DNA of 45,281 bases, taken from positions 1-45,281 of the forward strand of contig CAKZUT010000124.1 in NCBI GenBank assembly GCA_937922185.1, written 5' to 3'. Position 1 is the stretch's first letter. Every line of letters starts with the position of its first letter. Under the pieces are notes generated by a model. The model did no database searches, was not told the origin of the DNA, and was given only the letters and a program-made list of their open reading frames with translations. Position numbers and translations under genes: made by a program. Shown piece after piece: positions 28,551 through 38,934 of the stretch. Source of the DNA: an uncultured Neomegalonema sp. (GTDB lineage: Bacteria > Pseudomonadota > Alphaproteobacteria > Rhodobacterales > Rhodobacteraceae).

Positions 28551-29138
28551 ATGCCGGTGATGACTCTTGCCGAGATTGACGCGACGGGGCGCAAGGCGGC
28601 GCGCGGATGCGGCTGTCCCTGGGGGCTGGCCGAAGAGGCGGGCAAATCGGCGCGCTGGCTGGCCTCCCACGGGTTGCCGGGGGCCGAGTCGCTTGCCGCC
28701 CTGCTGCAAGACAACGAGGGATGCTGCGTCGGCACGGGCAAGCCCTGCGCGCTGGCCCTCGGCGCGTCTCTGGCGGATCGGGCGGCGACCATCGACGACG
28801 AGCCGGTTCGCACGGCCCCGGTCGCCGACCCGCTGCTCGTCATCGCGCAGATGGGATGCGCCGCCGATGCGCTGCACCGCAGTTTTCTTCTCGAATGGCA
28901 CGGCGGAAGGGCAATCGTAGGCCGCCATACGCTTTCCTTCGAGGGCAGCGCCATGGCATCCGATATGACATGCCGGGCAATTGCCGACCCCGATAACAGA
29001 GTGCCCCCGTCTCCCGCCTCACGCACCGTTGCCGGGCAGGCATGGGCGGCCCTTGAGGCCCTTGCCCACCGTGTTCTCGTCCCCGCCAGCGATGCTTCCC
29101 GCGCCGGGGCGGGGGCGGGTTTGCAGGACAATGATTAA
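28551..29138 (+). CDS. DUF3726-like protein
   Basis: MPVMTLAEIDATGRKAARGCGCPWGLAEEAGKSARWLASHGLPG...; recognised from the KAARG.G.PWGLAEEAGK..RWL signature (from memory). Starts 2 bp after the upstream stop. Confidence 0.65.
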   Translation: MPVMTLAEIDATGRKAARGCGCPWGLAEEAGKSARWLASHGLPGAESLAALLQDNEGCCVGTGKPCALALGASLADRAATIDDEPVRTAPVADPLLVIAQMGCAADALHRSFLLEWHGGRAIVGRHTLSFEGSAMASDMTCRAIADPDNRVPPSPASRTVAGQAWAALEALAHRVLVPASDASRAGAGAGLQDND

Positions 29139-29178
29139 TTATCGAAACAAGTGAATTTCTATCGTTGACACAACACAC

Positions 29179-29193
29179 GAACCAAAATAGAAC
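29179..29193. promoter_or_regulatory. SOS (LexA) box 1: gaac-caaaata-gaac
   Basis: Exact GAACN7GAAC (reverse complement GTTCN7GTTC), the alphaproteobacterial LexA operator, upstream of lexA. Confidence 0.85.
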
Positions 29194-29242
29194 GAAATGC
29201 GACTACTTAACCCTGATTAAGAACAAGGCGTAACTTCAGGCG

Positions 29243-29257
29243 GAACCCACCACGAAC
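29243..29257. promoter_or_regulatory. SOS (LexA) box 2: gaac-ccaccac-gaac
   Basis: Second exact GAACN7GAAC, 56 bp upstream of the lexA ATG. Confidence 0.8.
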
Positions 29258-29312
29258 CGCTTGCGCCGATTGCATCATTACGGGATGCTTCAAACCTCGG
29301 GAGGGGATCGAC

Positions 29313-30014
29313 ATGCTGACGAAAAAACAGCACCAGCTTCTGACCTTCATCGACCAGCACATCAGTGAAAAGGGGATTTCCCCGTCCTTTGACGAGATGA
29401 AGGAAGCACTGGAGCTGAAGTCGAAATCCGGCATTCACCGTCTCATCTCGGCTCTTGAGGAACGCGGTTTCCTGCGCCGTCTGCGCCACCGGGCGCGGGC
29501 GCTGGAGGTGCTTAAACGCCCCGAGGAGATGTCCAAGGCGAACGCGATGCCATTCCGTGTCATCGAGGGCGGTCGGCGGCAGAGCGATCCCCGGTCCGCT
29601 TCGGCACCGCCCGCCGGGGTCCGTGAAATCCCGAAACTCAGCAAGATCGCTGCGGGCCAGCCCATCGATGCCGTTCTCGGCGAGCCTGACGACATAATCT
29701 CGATCCCCGATATGATGGTACCCTCCGCAGGCGAATTCTATGCGCTGACCGTCGATGGGGACTCGATGACCGGCGTGGGCATCCATCACGACGATACGGT
29801 CATCGTGGAGCGCACCGATACGGCCCGCCCCGGCGAGATCGTGGTGGCCCTGATCCATGATGAGAACAAGGCGACGCTCAAGACTCTGAAGATGGAAGGC
29901 GACACCATCGTCCTCCAACCGGAAAACCCGGTCTATGAAAAACAGCGTTATGCCCCGGATCAGGTGACCATTCAGGGCCGTCTCACGGCACTGATGCGAA
30001 GCTATCGCGGCTGA
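29313..30014 (+). CDS. lexA: Transcriptional repressor LexA
   Basis: MLTKKQHQLLTFIDQHISEKGISPSFDEMKEAL, AAGQP cleavage region, catalytic GDSM and NKATLK. Confidence 0.97.
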   Translation: MLTKKQHQLLTFIDQHISEKGISPSFDEMKEALELKSKSGIHRLISALEERGFLRRLRHRARALEVLKRPEEMSKANAMPFRVIEGGRRQSDPRSASAPPAGVREIPKLSKIAAGQPIDAVLGEPDDIISIPDMMVPSAGEFYALTVDGDSMTGVGIHHDDTVIVERTDTARPGEIVVALIHDENKATLKTLKMEGDTIVLQPENPVYEKQRYAPDQVTIQGRLTALMRSYRG

Positions 30015-32038
30015 TCATCCCGTCCGGCCTGAAAGGGATGCGCCGTTCTCATGACCGGTGCCTCCCTTGCAGGCCAGTCGAGCGCAAGCGCGCTCGCTCC
30101 GTCGAAGGCATCCGCCCCGATGAAAAGACAGGCGCTGTCCGGCGCTGTCCGCAGGTGAGGGGCGATAAGGATCGCCCCTTTTCCGCAATCTCCCGGTCGC
30201 ACATCCCCTTCGCGCAGGAACACGATGCGCCGGTCCTCTCCCGTCCAGCCGCGACAGCGCCGTTTCGTGCAGGACCATTCCCGCCGCGCATGAGCCGCCG
30301 CCCGGTCGGGCCGCGCCTCGCCATCCCGACGCAGCCATGTCTGCGCGGCATAGGTTTCGGCCCGTGATCGGCTGACCCAGAGCCGCCCGTCCTCGCCCCG
30401 CCCGGCGATCAGGGCGGCATCACCGGCGATGATGAGATCGGGTCTCGGGGCTTCGGACCAGAGGAACAGGCCGAGCGCGACCGGCGCGATTCCGGCCAGC
30501 CGGACCCGGCCCCGCCATATCGTCACCCACAGACCGCCGAACACGATGCAGAACAACGTCAGGGGCGAGGCGGCAACCGCCCCCGCAACAGCGCCCTCCA
30601 TCCCTCCGAACCACTCCGCCACGCCGAGAATGAAGCCGATCCCGATCCCCAGAACCGTCAGAACCGGGCCTTCCAGACCGAAGGGCGACAGGATCGCCGC
30701 GAGCAGGATACAGGGCATGATCCACAGCCCCATGAGCGGCGTCGCAAGCAGATTGGCGGGCAACCCCCAGATAACGAGCCTGTTGAAATGATAGGCCGCA
30801 AAGGGCGCGGTCGCGACCCCCGCCAGAATGCTCGTCATCGCCGTCGCCAGAACCCCGCTCGACAACCGGGTCACGATCCCGCCCCTCTGCGCCCGCTCAC
30901 GCCAGAAATCGCGGGTCGCATCATATCCGGCCACCAGCACGGCAACGGCGGCAAAGGACATCTGGAACCCGGCCTCGAACAGGCTTTCGGGCCGGAACAA
31001 CAGGATCAGAACGGCGGCCACCGCCAGCCCACGCATCGTCACCGCCCCCCGGTCGAACACGATGGCCAGCAACGCGACCGCCGCCATGACAAAGGCACGC
31101 TGGGTCGCGACACTCGCCCCGGACATCACCAGATAAAACGCCACCGCCACCAGCGCACAGACCGCCGCGACCTTGCGGATCGCGAACCGCTCGGAAATCT
31201 GCGGCGGCAGGGCCAGCGCAAGCCGCACCACCCAGTAGACGAGTGCTCCGAGCAACCCGACATGCAGGCCGGAGATGGCCAGAAGATGCGCCAGCCCGGA
31301 ATCGCGCAGGGCATCGCGGGCCTGCGCCGGAATACCGCTGCGATCCCCGACCACCAGCGCCGCCGCGATCGCCCCTTCCGTCCCCCCGATCCGCGCGCGC
31401 AGGGACGCCGCAATCTCACCCCGCAGCCTGTCGATCCGCAACCGCAGGGGCAGCGCCCCGCTCTCCACCGGCACCGCCCGCACATCCCCGATCGCATACC
31501 CCACACCGCCGAGCCGGTCGAAATACGCCTTGCGCGAAAAATCGAAGCCCCCCGGCTCCGCCGGACCGCGCGGGGCGGCGAGAACGGCGAACACCTGCAC
31601 CCTGTCCCCGACACGGGGAACCGCCCTGCCCCGCCGCAGCGACACGCGCAGCGTCGCGGGCAGGCGCGCGACGTCCTCCATGGCAACCCGGTCCAGAGTC
31701 AGCCGGGGCGCGCCCGCCACCGTCGCATCCACAAGGATGACACGTCCCGCCACCTCACCCCGATACGGCGCGTCGAGTATCGGAGCGGCCACATCGGCCA
31801 GCCGCATCTCCGCCGCCGCGATCCCCGCGACCACCGCAACCCCGGCCCAGAAAACATGGGTGCGTACCGGCCTGAAAAAGGCCAGCGACAGCAGAACCGC
31901 GCCGACCGCCATGCCGGTCACGATTCCGGCATCGAGGCGCAGCCAGATGCCCAGCCCGACCAGAACCGGAAACCACAGGGCGAAGCGTCGCGCCTGCCCT
32001 CGCCATAACCGCTTTACGGAATCGCGTCGCTCGGCCAT
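30002..32038 (-). CDS. comEC: ComEC/Rec2 family competence protein (DNA uptake channel)
   Basis: Multi-TM; GDRSGIPAQARDALRDSGLAHLLAISGLHVGLLGALVYW; GASVATQRAFVMAAVAL. Start MAERRDSVKRLWRG at 32038; 3' end overlaps lexA tail-to-tail. Confidence 0.9.
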   Translation of the reverse strand: MAERRDSVKRLWRGQARRFALWFPVLVGLGIWLRLDAGIVTGMAVGAVLLSLAFFRPVRTHVFWAGVAVVAGIAAAEMRLADVAAPILDAPYRGEVAGRVILVDATVAGAPRLTLDRVAMEDVARLPATLRVSLRRGRAVPRVGDRVQVFAVLAAPRGPAEPGGFDFSRKAYFDRLGGVGYAIGDVRAVPVESGALPLRLRIDRLRGEIAASLRARIGGTEGAIAAALVVGDRSGIPAQARDALRDSGLAHLLAISGLHVGLLGALVYWVVRLALALPPQISERFAIRKVAAVCALVAVAFYLVMSGASVATQRAFVMAAVALLAIVFDRGAVTMRGLAVAAVLILLFRPESLFEAGFQMSFAAVAVLVAGYDATRDFWRERAQRGGIVTRLSSGVLATAMTSILAGVATAPFAAYHFNRLVIWGLPANLLATPLMGLWIMPCILLAAILSPFGLEGPVLTVLGIGIGFILGVAEWFGGMEGAVAGAVAASPLTLFCIVFGGLWVTIWRGRVRLAGIAPVALGLFLWSEAPRPDLIIAGDAALIAGRGEDGRLWVSRSRAETYAAQTWLRRDGEARPDRAAAHARREWSCTKRRCRGWTGEDRRIVFLREGDVRPGDCGKGAILIAPHLRTAPDSACLFIGADAFDGASALALDWPAREAPVMRTAHPFQAGRDDQPR

Positions 32039-32078
32039 AACCGCCCCCGTCCCGCCATGATCAAAGCAGGAGCCTGCG

Positions 32079-33488
<1,410 letters not shown>

Positions 33489-33587
33489 CTTTCCGGCCCT
33501 CCCTTCACAATCGACGACGGCGCCGATCCCGGATGCCCCCCGCAAGGGGCCTGCGAACGGGATGCGTCACCTGACGAAAGGTACGAC

Positions 33588-34886
33588 ATGAGCGAAGAAA
33601 AACACGGCACCGCAACGCTGACAGTGGATGGCAAGACCGTCGAACTTCCGGTCTATAATGCATCGGTCGGCCCGTCGGTGATCGACGTCCGCAAACTCTA
33701 CGCCCAGACCGGCCATTTCACCTATGATCCCGGCTTCACCTCCACGGCGGCCTGTGATTCCGACATCACCTATATCGACGGCGACAAGGGCGAATTGCTC
33801 TATCGCGGCTATCCCATCGACCAGCTTGCGGATGAGAGCCATTTCCTTGAGGTCTGCTACCTGCTGCTCTACGGCGAACTGCCCGATAAGGCCCAGATGG
33901 TCGATTTTGAAAGCCGCGTGACCAACCATACGATGCTTCACGAGCAGATGACGAATTTCTATCGGGGGTTCCGGCGCGACGGGCATCCGATGGCGATCAT
34001 GGTCGGTGTCGTGGGCGCGTTGTCGGCCTTCTATCACGACTCGACGGATATCACCGACCCCCAACAGCGCGAAATCGCCTCGGTCCGCATGATCGCGAAG
34101 ATGCCGACCATCGCAGCCTGGGCCTATAAATATTCCATCGGCCAGCCTTTCGTCTATCCGCGCAACGATCTCGATTACGCCGCGAATTTCATGCATATGT
34201 GCTTCTCGGTGCCCTGCGAGGAATATAAGGTCGATCCGGTCATGGCGCGGGCCATGGACAGGATCATGACGCTCCATGCCGACCATGAGCAGAACGCCTC
34301 CACCTCGACGGTGCGCCTCGCCGGGTCGTCGGATGCGAACCCCTTCGCCTGTGTCGCCGCCGGTGTCGCCTGCCTCTGGGGTCCGGCCCATGGCGGCGCG
34401 AACGAGGCCTGCCTCAACATGCTGCGCGAGATCGGCACCCCCGACCGCATTCCCGAATTCATCGCCCGCGCGAAGGACAAGGAAGATCCCTTCCGTCTGA
34501 TGGGCTTCGGGCACCGGGTCTACAAGAACTACGATCCTCGCGCGAAGGTGATGCAGGAAACGGCGAAGGAGGTGCTGGAACTTGTCGGCGTCGAAAACTC
34601 GCCGATCCTTCAGGTCGCGCAGGAACTGGAACGCATCGCGCTGGAAGACCCGTATTTCGTCGAGCGGAAACTCTATCCGAACGTCGATTTCTATTCCGGC
34701 ATCGTGCTGAACGCGATGGGTTTCCCCACCTCAATGTTCACGGCGATCTTCGCCATGTCCCGCACCGTCGGCTGGATCGCCCAGTGGAAGGAAATGATCT
34801 CCGACCCCGCCCAGCGGATCGGTCGTCCGCGCCAGCTTTATACCGGTGCCGATAACCGCGATTATGTGGCGGTCGAGAAACGCTGA
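33588..34886 (+). CDS. gltA: Citrate synthase
   Basis: [98 protein letters not shown]. Confidence 0.98.
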   Translation: MSEEKHGTATLTVDGKTVELPVYNASVGPSVIDVRKLYAQTGHFTYDPGFTSTAACDSDITYIDGDKGELLYRGYPIDQLADESHFLEVCYLLLYGELPDKAQMVDFESRVTNHTMLHEQMTNFYRGFRRDGHPMAIMVGVVGALSAFYHDSTDITDPQQREIASVRMIAKMPTIAAWAYKYSIGQPFVYPRNDLDYAANFMHMCFSVPCEEYKVDPVMARAMDRIMTLHADHEQNASTSTVRLAGSSDANPFACVAAGVACLWGPAHGGANEACLNMLREIGTPDRIPEFIARAKDKEDPFRLMGFGHRVYKNYDPRAKVMQETAKEVLELVGVENSPILQVAQELERIALEDPYFVERKLYPNVDFYSGIVLNAMGFPTSMFTAIFAMSRTVGWIAQWKEMISDPAQRIGRPRQLYTGADNRDYVAVEKR

Positions 34887-34900
34887 CCCGGCGCCTCTGG

Positions 34901-34988
34901 AGCGTATTGTGTTCAGGTTCAACCGGAAGGCATCGGCATTCACACACGTTCTGGTGTGAATGCCGATCCGACTTGAACACAACACGCT
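34901..34988. terminator. Large composite palindrome, probable bidirectional terminator between convergent gltA and lpxB
   Basis: Outer arms agcgtattgtgttcag / ttgaacacaacacgct; inner perfect 14-bp arms atcggcattcacac / gtgtgaatgccgat, loop acgttctg. Confidence 0.7.
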
Positions 34989-36191
34989 TTAAACGGGCGG
35001 CTGTCGCTTTTTTTGCGCGATGGCGGTCAGAACACCGCGCGCGGCCCTCGTTGAGGGCGGCGCGCCCGTATCCCCGAAGGTCGCGAAGGCTTCCTCGAAG
35101 GCGGCGTGCTGATCGGTGCTGTCCTCAAGGACCGCCATGAGAGCATCCGCCAGCCTCGGGCCGGTGCAGCGTTCCTGAAGCAATTCGGGAATCGCCTTGC
35201 GACCGACCATGAGATTGACCAGCGTGAAGCTGCGGACATTCACCAGACGCCGGACCAGCCATTCCGAACTCTTGCGAACGCGATAGCCGACGATCATCGG
35301 TGTCCCCATGGCCGCGACTTCCAGCGCCACGGTGCCCGACGCGACAAGGGCGAGGTCGGCGGCCCCGAACGCCGCGAATTTACGGTGCTCGGCCTCCTCC
35401 GCCGACATGCCCCCCGCCCGCATCAGATGGACCGGAACATCCCAGCCGGAGACCGTCCGCTCCACCCGATCCGCCACGCCCTCGGCCACCGGCACGATAA
35501 CCTGCAAGCCGGGAAGGCGCTGCGACAGCAGCAGCGCCGCCTCGCCGAAAGGGTCCAGCAATCGCGAAATCTCGCTCTGCCTGCTGCCCGGTGCGACCAG
35601 CAGGACCGGCGCATCGGGCGCGATCCCCAGCGTGTCCCGCAAGGCACGGGGGGCATCATCCGCGAGCGAGGCCACCCGCTCGACAACCGGATGCCCCACA
35701 TAATCCGCTTCCAGCCCCACCCGCTCGAAATAGGGCGGCTCGAAGGGCAGCAGCGTCAGCATCCGATCATAGATCCTCGCCGCCTTCGCCGCCCGCCACG
35801 GCTTCCATGCCCAGACGGTCGGAGCGACATACTGCACGAGTGCCGTGTCCGGGGCCGCGCGCTTTGCCCGCCTCGCAAGCATGGCCGAAAAGACCTGCGC
35901 GTCGATAGTGACCAACGCATCGGGCCGCGTTGCCGCCACGGCGGCGGTCGCCTGCCGCATCCGCCGCATGATGCGCGGGATATGCGGCACCACCTCGGCA
36001 AAGCCCATGACCGAGATATCCGCCGTCGGGAACAGCACATCCAGCCCCTCGCCCCGCATGGCCGGGCCACCGACGCCCGAAAACCGGATCGGGCCATCGG
36101 TTTCAGCCCGCAGCGCCCGCATAAGCGCGGCCCCCAGCCGGTCACCGGAACTTTCTCCGGCAACGATCATGATGTGAGGAGCGTCGGTCAT
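34989..36191 (-). CDS. lpxB: Lipid-A-disaccharide synthase
   Basis: MTDAPHIMIVAGESSGDRLGAALMRAL, GVGGPAMRGEGL, YVAPTVWAWKPWRAAK, VGHPVVERV; start overlaps the lpxI stop. Confidence 0.95.
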   Translation of the reverse strand: MTDAPHIMIVAGESSGDRLGAALMRALRAETDGPIRFSGVGGPAMRGEGLDVLFPTADISVMGFAEVVPHIPRIMRRMRQATAAVAATRPDALVTIDAQVFSAMLARRAKRAAPDTALVQYVAPTVWAWKPWRAAKAARIYDRMLTLLPFEPPYFERVGLEADYVGHPVVERVASLADDAPRALRDTLGIAPDAPVLLVAPGSRQSEISRLLDPFGEAALLLSQRLPGLQVIVPVAEGVADRVERTVSGWDVPVHLMRAGGMSAEEAEHRKFAAFGAADLALVASGTVALEVAAMGTPMIVGYRVRKSSEWLVRRLVNVRSFTLVNLMVGRKAIPELLQERCTGPRLADALMAVLEDSTDQHAAFEEAFATFGDTGAPPSTRAARGVLTAIAQKKRQPPV

Positions 36192-37021
36192 GGCTCGAAC
36201 CCGAAAAGAAAGAGGCCGCTCTGATCGGCCAGATCGACGGTGCGCGGCGCATCGAGAACGAATACGCCGCCCGCTTCGACCGCAATCCCCGACAACCCCG
36301 CCTTCGCCGCCGCACGGATGGTATCGGGGCCGATAGCGGGGCGGTCCACGCGAAAATCCTGACCCCGCTTCGGCATTTTCACCAGAACGCCCCCCCTCTC
36401 GTCCCCGGCGCGCAGGGCCGCCACCCGGTCCAGCATCGCCGCTGTGCCCTCCGCCGCCTCCACCGCGAGGCACCGTCCGCCCGCCACCACGACCGCCTGT
36501 CCGATATCGAACGGGCCGAGCGCGTCGAGGATCGCCCGTCCCGTCGCGATGCCGTCCTCCTCGCACAGGGTTCCAGCCAGAACGCCACTGCCCGCGACAC
36601 TGCGAGGGAGAAAGGCTTCGGCTCCGATGACCGGAAAGCCGTGTTCCTCGAACAGATCGGCGACCCCGGAGAGCAACCCGTCATCGCCCCGCCCGAACAG
36701 CCGCGCAACCCTCGGCAGCAGGGCCAGCCCCTGCCGGTCGAACCGAACCTTCGTGAGCGAGGGACGGGTCAGCCCCCCCGCCATCGTCACCGCGTCACAG
36801 CCCTCGCGTTCCAGCAGGGCCAGCACCCGACCGACCTGCCCCAGCGATACCCGCTCGTTCGGAAAGGACGATGCCCATTGCGCCGCCGCACCTTCCAGAT
36901 CGACAATGAAGACCGGCTTGCCCTCGGCACGCCGCGCCTCGGCCACCTCCTCCGGTAATCGCCCGGTCCCCGCGAGGATGCCGAGCTTGCGGACCGATGG
37001 TTCCTCAGCTTTCAGGGACAC
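36188..37021 (-). CDS. lpxI: UDP-2,3-diacylglucosamine diphosphatase LpxI (DUF1009), probable GTG start
   Basis: KLGILAGTGRLPEEVAEARRAEGKPVFIVDLEG...VTMAGGLTRPSL...VKMPKRGQDFRVDRPAIGPDTIRAAAKAGLSGIAVEAGGVFVLD; between lpxA and lpxB. Confidence 0.9.
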   Translation of the reverse strand: MSLKAEEPSVRKLGILAGTGRLPEEVAEARRAEGKPVFIVDLEGAAAQWASSFPNERVSLGQVGRVLALLEREGCDAVTMAGGLTRPSLTKVRFDRQGLALLPRVARLFGRGDDGLLSGVADLFEEHGFPVIGAEAFLPRSVAGSGVLAGTLCEEDGIATGRAILDALGPFDIGQAVVVAGGRCLAVEAAEGTAAMLDRVAALRAGDERGGVLVKMPKRGQDFRVDRPAIGPDTIRAAAKAGLSGIAVEAGGVFVLDAPRTVDLADQSGLFLFGFEP

Positions 37022-37811
37022 AGAACCGGCGGCTGCCACCCGCGAGGATGAAATCGACCATTTCGCGGGCGGCCCCGTCTCCTTCCAGTCCGGCGGCCAC
37101 CGCACTTGCGCGCTCATGCAACGATCCGTCCTCATCGAGGAACACGGCCTTATAGGCCGCGCGCAGGGCGTGAATCTGGGGCCGGTCAAAGCCGCGCCGC
37201 TTCATACCGACCATATTCAGGCCCGCCAGATGCGCGCGGTTGCCGATCACCGAGCCATAGGGGATCACGTCGCGCTCCACGCCGGTCATACCGCCGACCA
37301 TCGCATGAGCACCGATTCTCGCGAACTGATGAATGCCGCAAAATCCGCCCAGAACCGCGAAATCACCGACCTCCACATGCCCCGCCAGCGTGGCATTGTT
37401 CGCGGCAATGACATTCGAGCCGACATGACAGTCATGGGCGACATGGGAACCGACCATGAAGAGGCAGTTATCGCCGACTCGCGTGACGGCGCCTCCCCCC
37501 TCGGTGCCGGGGTTCATCGTCACATTCTCGCGGATCTTGACATTCTCGCCGATTTCCAGCGTCGAGCGTTCGCCCCTGAACTTGAGATCCTGCGGGGCCG
37601 TCCCGAGCGATGCGAAGGGAAAGACTTCCGTGCCCCGCCCGATCACGGTCTGCCCCGTCACGACCACATGCGATCCGATACGGACCCCTTCCGACAGCCG
37701 AACCTCCGGCCCGATAACGGCATAGGGGCCGATCTGGACCTTGTCGCCGATGACGGCCCCGTCCTCGACAATAGCCGAGGCATGGATTTGCGCGGTTTCA
37801 GCTATCGCCAT
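37005..37811 (-). CDS. lpxA: Acyl-ACP--UDP-N-acetylglucosamine O-acyltransferase
   Basis: Left-handed beta-helix hexapeptide repeats: IHASAIVEDGAVIGDKVQIGPYAVIGPEVRLSEGVRIGSHVVVTGQT... Confidence 0.96.
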   Translation of the reverse strand: MAIAETAQIHASAIVEDGAVIGDKVQIGPYAVIGPEVRLSEGVRIGSHVVVTGQTVIGRGTEVFPFASLGTAPQDLKFRGERSTLEIGENVKIRENVTMNPGTEGGGAVTRVGDNCLFMVGSHVAHDCHVGSNVIAANNATLAGHVEVGDFAVLGGFCGIHQFARIGAHAMVGGMTGVERDVIPYGSVIGNRAHLAGLNMVGMKRRGFDRPQIHALRAAYKAVFLDEDGSLHERASAVAAGLEGDGAAREMVDFILAGGSRRFCVPES

Positions 37812-37842
37812 TCTGGTTTCCGTTCGGTTCCTGGTAGAGCGA

Positions 37843-38298
37843 TCACGCGGGATCGACGATCATCGCGCTGAACTCGCTTTCGGCACAGACGCGATCACCG
37901 ACCATCCCCCGGCCAGTAAAACGCCACACATTGCCCTTGTTCCGCTGGACCACGACATGCAGTTCCAGCACGTCTCCCGGCACGACGGGCGCGCGGAACC
38001 GTGTCTTATCGACGGTCATGAAATAGACGAGCATCCCCTTGTCGATCATATCGAGCGTCTCGACGACCATGACCGCCGCCGTCTGCGCCATCGCCTCGAC
38101 GATGAGAACGCCGGGCATGATCGGCCTGCCGGGGAAGTGGCCCGCGAAATGCGGCTCGTTCGCCGTGACGTTCTTCACGCCCACGGCGGATTTGCCCTTT
38201 TCGATATCGCGCACCTTGTCAATCATGAGAAAAGGCGCGCGGTGCGGAATCATCCGCATGATCCGCTCCAGATCGGCGGCTCCGTGGCTCTCGGTCAT
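37843..38298 (-). CDS. fabZ: 3-hydroxyacyl-ACP dehydratase FabZ
   Basis: RIMRMIPHRAPFLMIDKV, VTANEPHFAGHFPGRPIMPGVLIVEAMAQTAAV. Confidence 0.96.
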   Translation of the reverse strand: MTESHGAADLERIMRMIPHRAPFLMIDKVRDIEKGKSAVGVKNVTANEPHFAGHFPGRPIMPGVLIVEAMAQTAAVMVVETLDMIDKGMLVYFMTVDKTRFRAPVVPGDVLELHVVVQRNKGNVWRFTGRGMVGDRVCAESEFSAMIVDPA

Positions 38299-38369
38299 GC
38301 GATACTCCGGGATATCCGTACGATGCCCCTCCTTTGCCCCGGAAGCGAAGGACGGGTCAAGCACCGCTC

Positions 38370-38750
38370 CTACGAATATCGCGAGAAGCCGTGCATCCTG
38401 AGCGCCCATTGCAGCGCGATCACGAATCCTTTCGCAAAAGGCAGGATCAGCAGGGACAGGACCAGCACGAGGCCGGGCCATAATGTCATATGAACCCAGT
38501 CGGGCCAGTTATATCCCGTCGCGGTGGTCAGCATCAGCGGCACGACGATATGTCCCACGATCAGGATCGTCATCCAGGTCGGCATGTCGTCTGCCCGGTG
38601 ATGATGGAATTCAAGCTCACAGGTCTCACAGGCTTCCCTGACGCTCAGATAGCCGCTGAACAGCGCACTGTCGCCGCAACGCGGACATTTACGCGCAAGC
38701 CCCTTCAACAGCACGGGAACAAGTTTCCGTTCGGAATGATCGGCTGACAT
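38370..38750 (-). CDS. DUF983 family membrane protein
   Basis: KGLARKCPRCGDSALFSGYLSVREACETCELEFHHHRADDMPTWMTILIVGHIVVP: CPxC...CxxC zinc-ribbon-like head then TM segments. Confidence 0.85.
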   Translation of the reverse strand: MSADHSERKLVPVLLKGLARKCPRCGDSALFSGYLSVREACETCELEFHHHRADDMPTWMTILIVGHIVVPLMLTTATGYNWPDWVHMTLWPGLVLVLSLLILPFAKGFVIALQWALRMHGFSRYS

Positions 38751-38934
38751 CGTTGTTCCCCCGTGCAATCGGCACGCCCCGTCTGTACCGCGCCGGGACG
38801 GGATCGAGAAAGCGCCGGAATGCCCTTGCGTCGTCATGTCACCCGGCTTCGGAAATGTTTCCTATGAAAACGACGGAAACCCGCATCGGGCGCGTATTAC
38901 TCCCCAGAACACGGGATCAATGGAGGCGGACGCC

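Noticed and set aside
27641-29131. 496-aa minus-strand ORF opposite the unknown/DUF3726 cassette
   Set aside because: Arg/Ser/Pro/Ala-rich composition typical of an antisense frame; the plus-strand pair has coupled start/stop and a recognisable DUF3726-like signature.
30788-32008. 406-aa plus-strand ORF opposite comEC
   Set aside because: His/Arg/Gln/Pro-rich shadow of the comEC gene on the minus strand.
34989-36566. 525-aa version of LpxB
   Set aside because: The N-terminal ~125 aa is low-complexity Gly/Arg sequence overlapping lpxI; the LpxB N-terminus MTDAPHIMIVAGESSGD begins at 36191.
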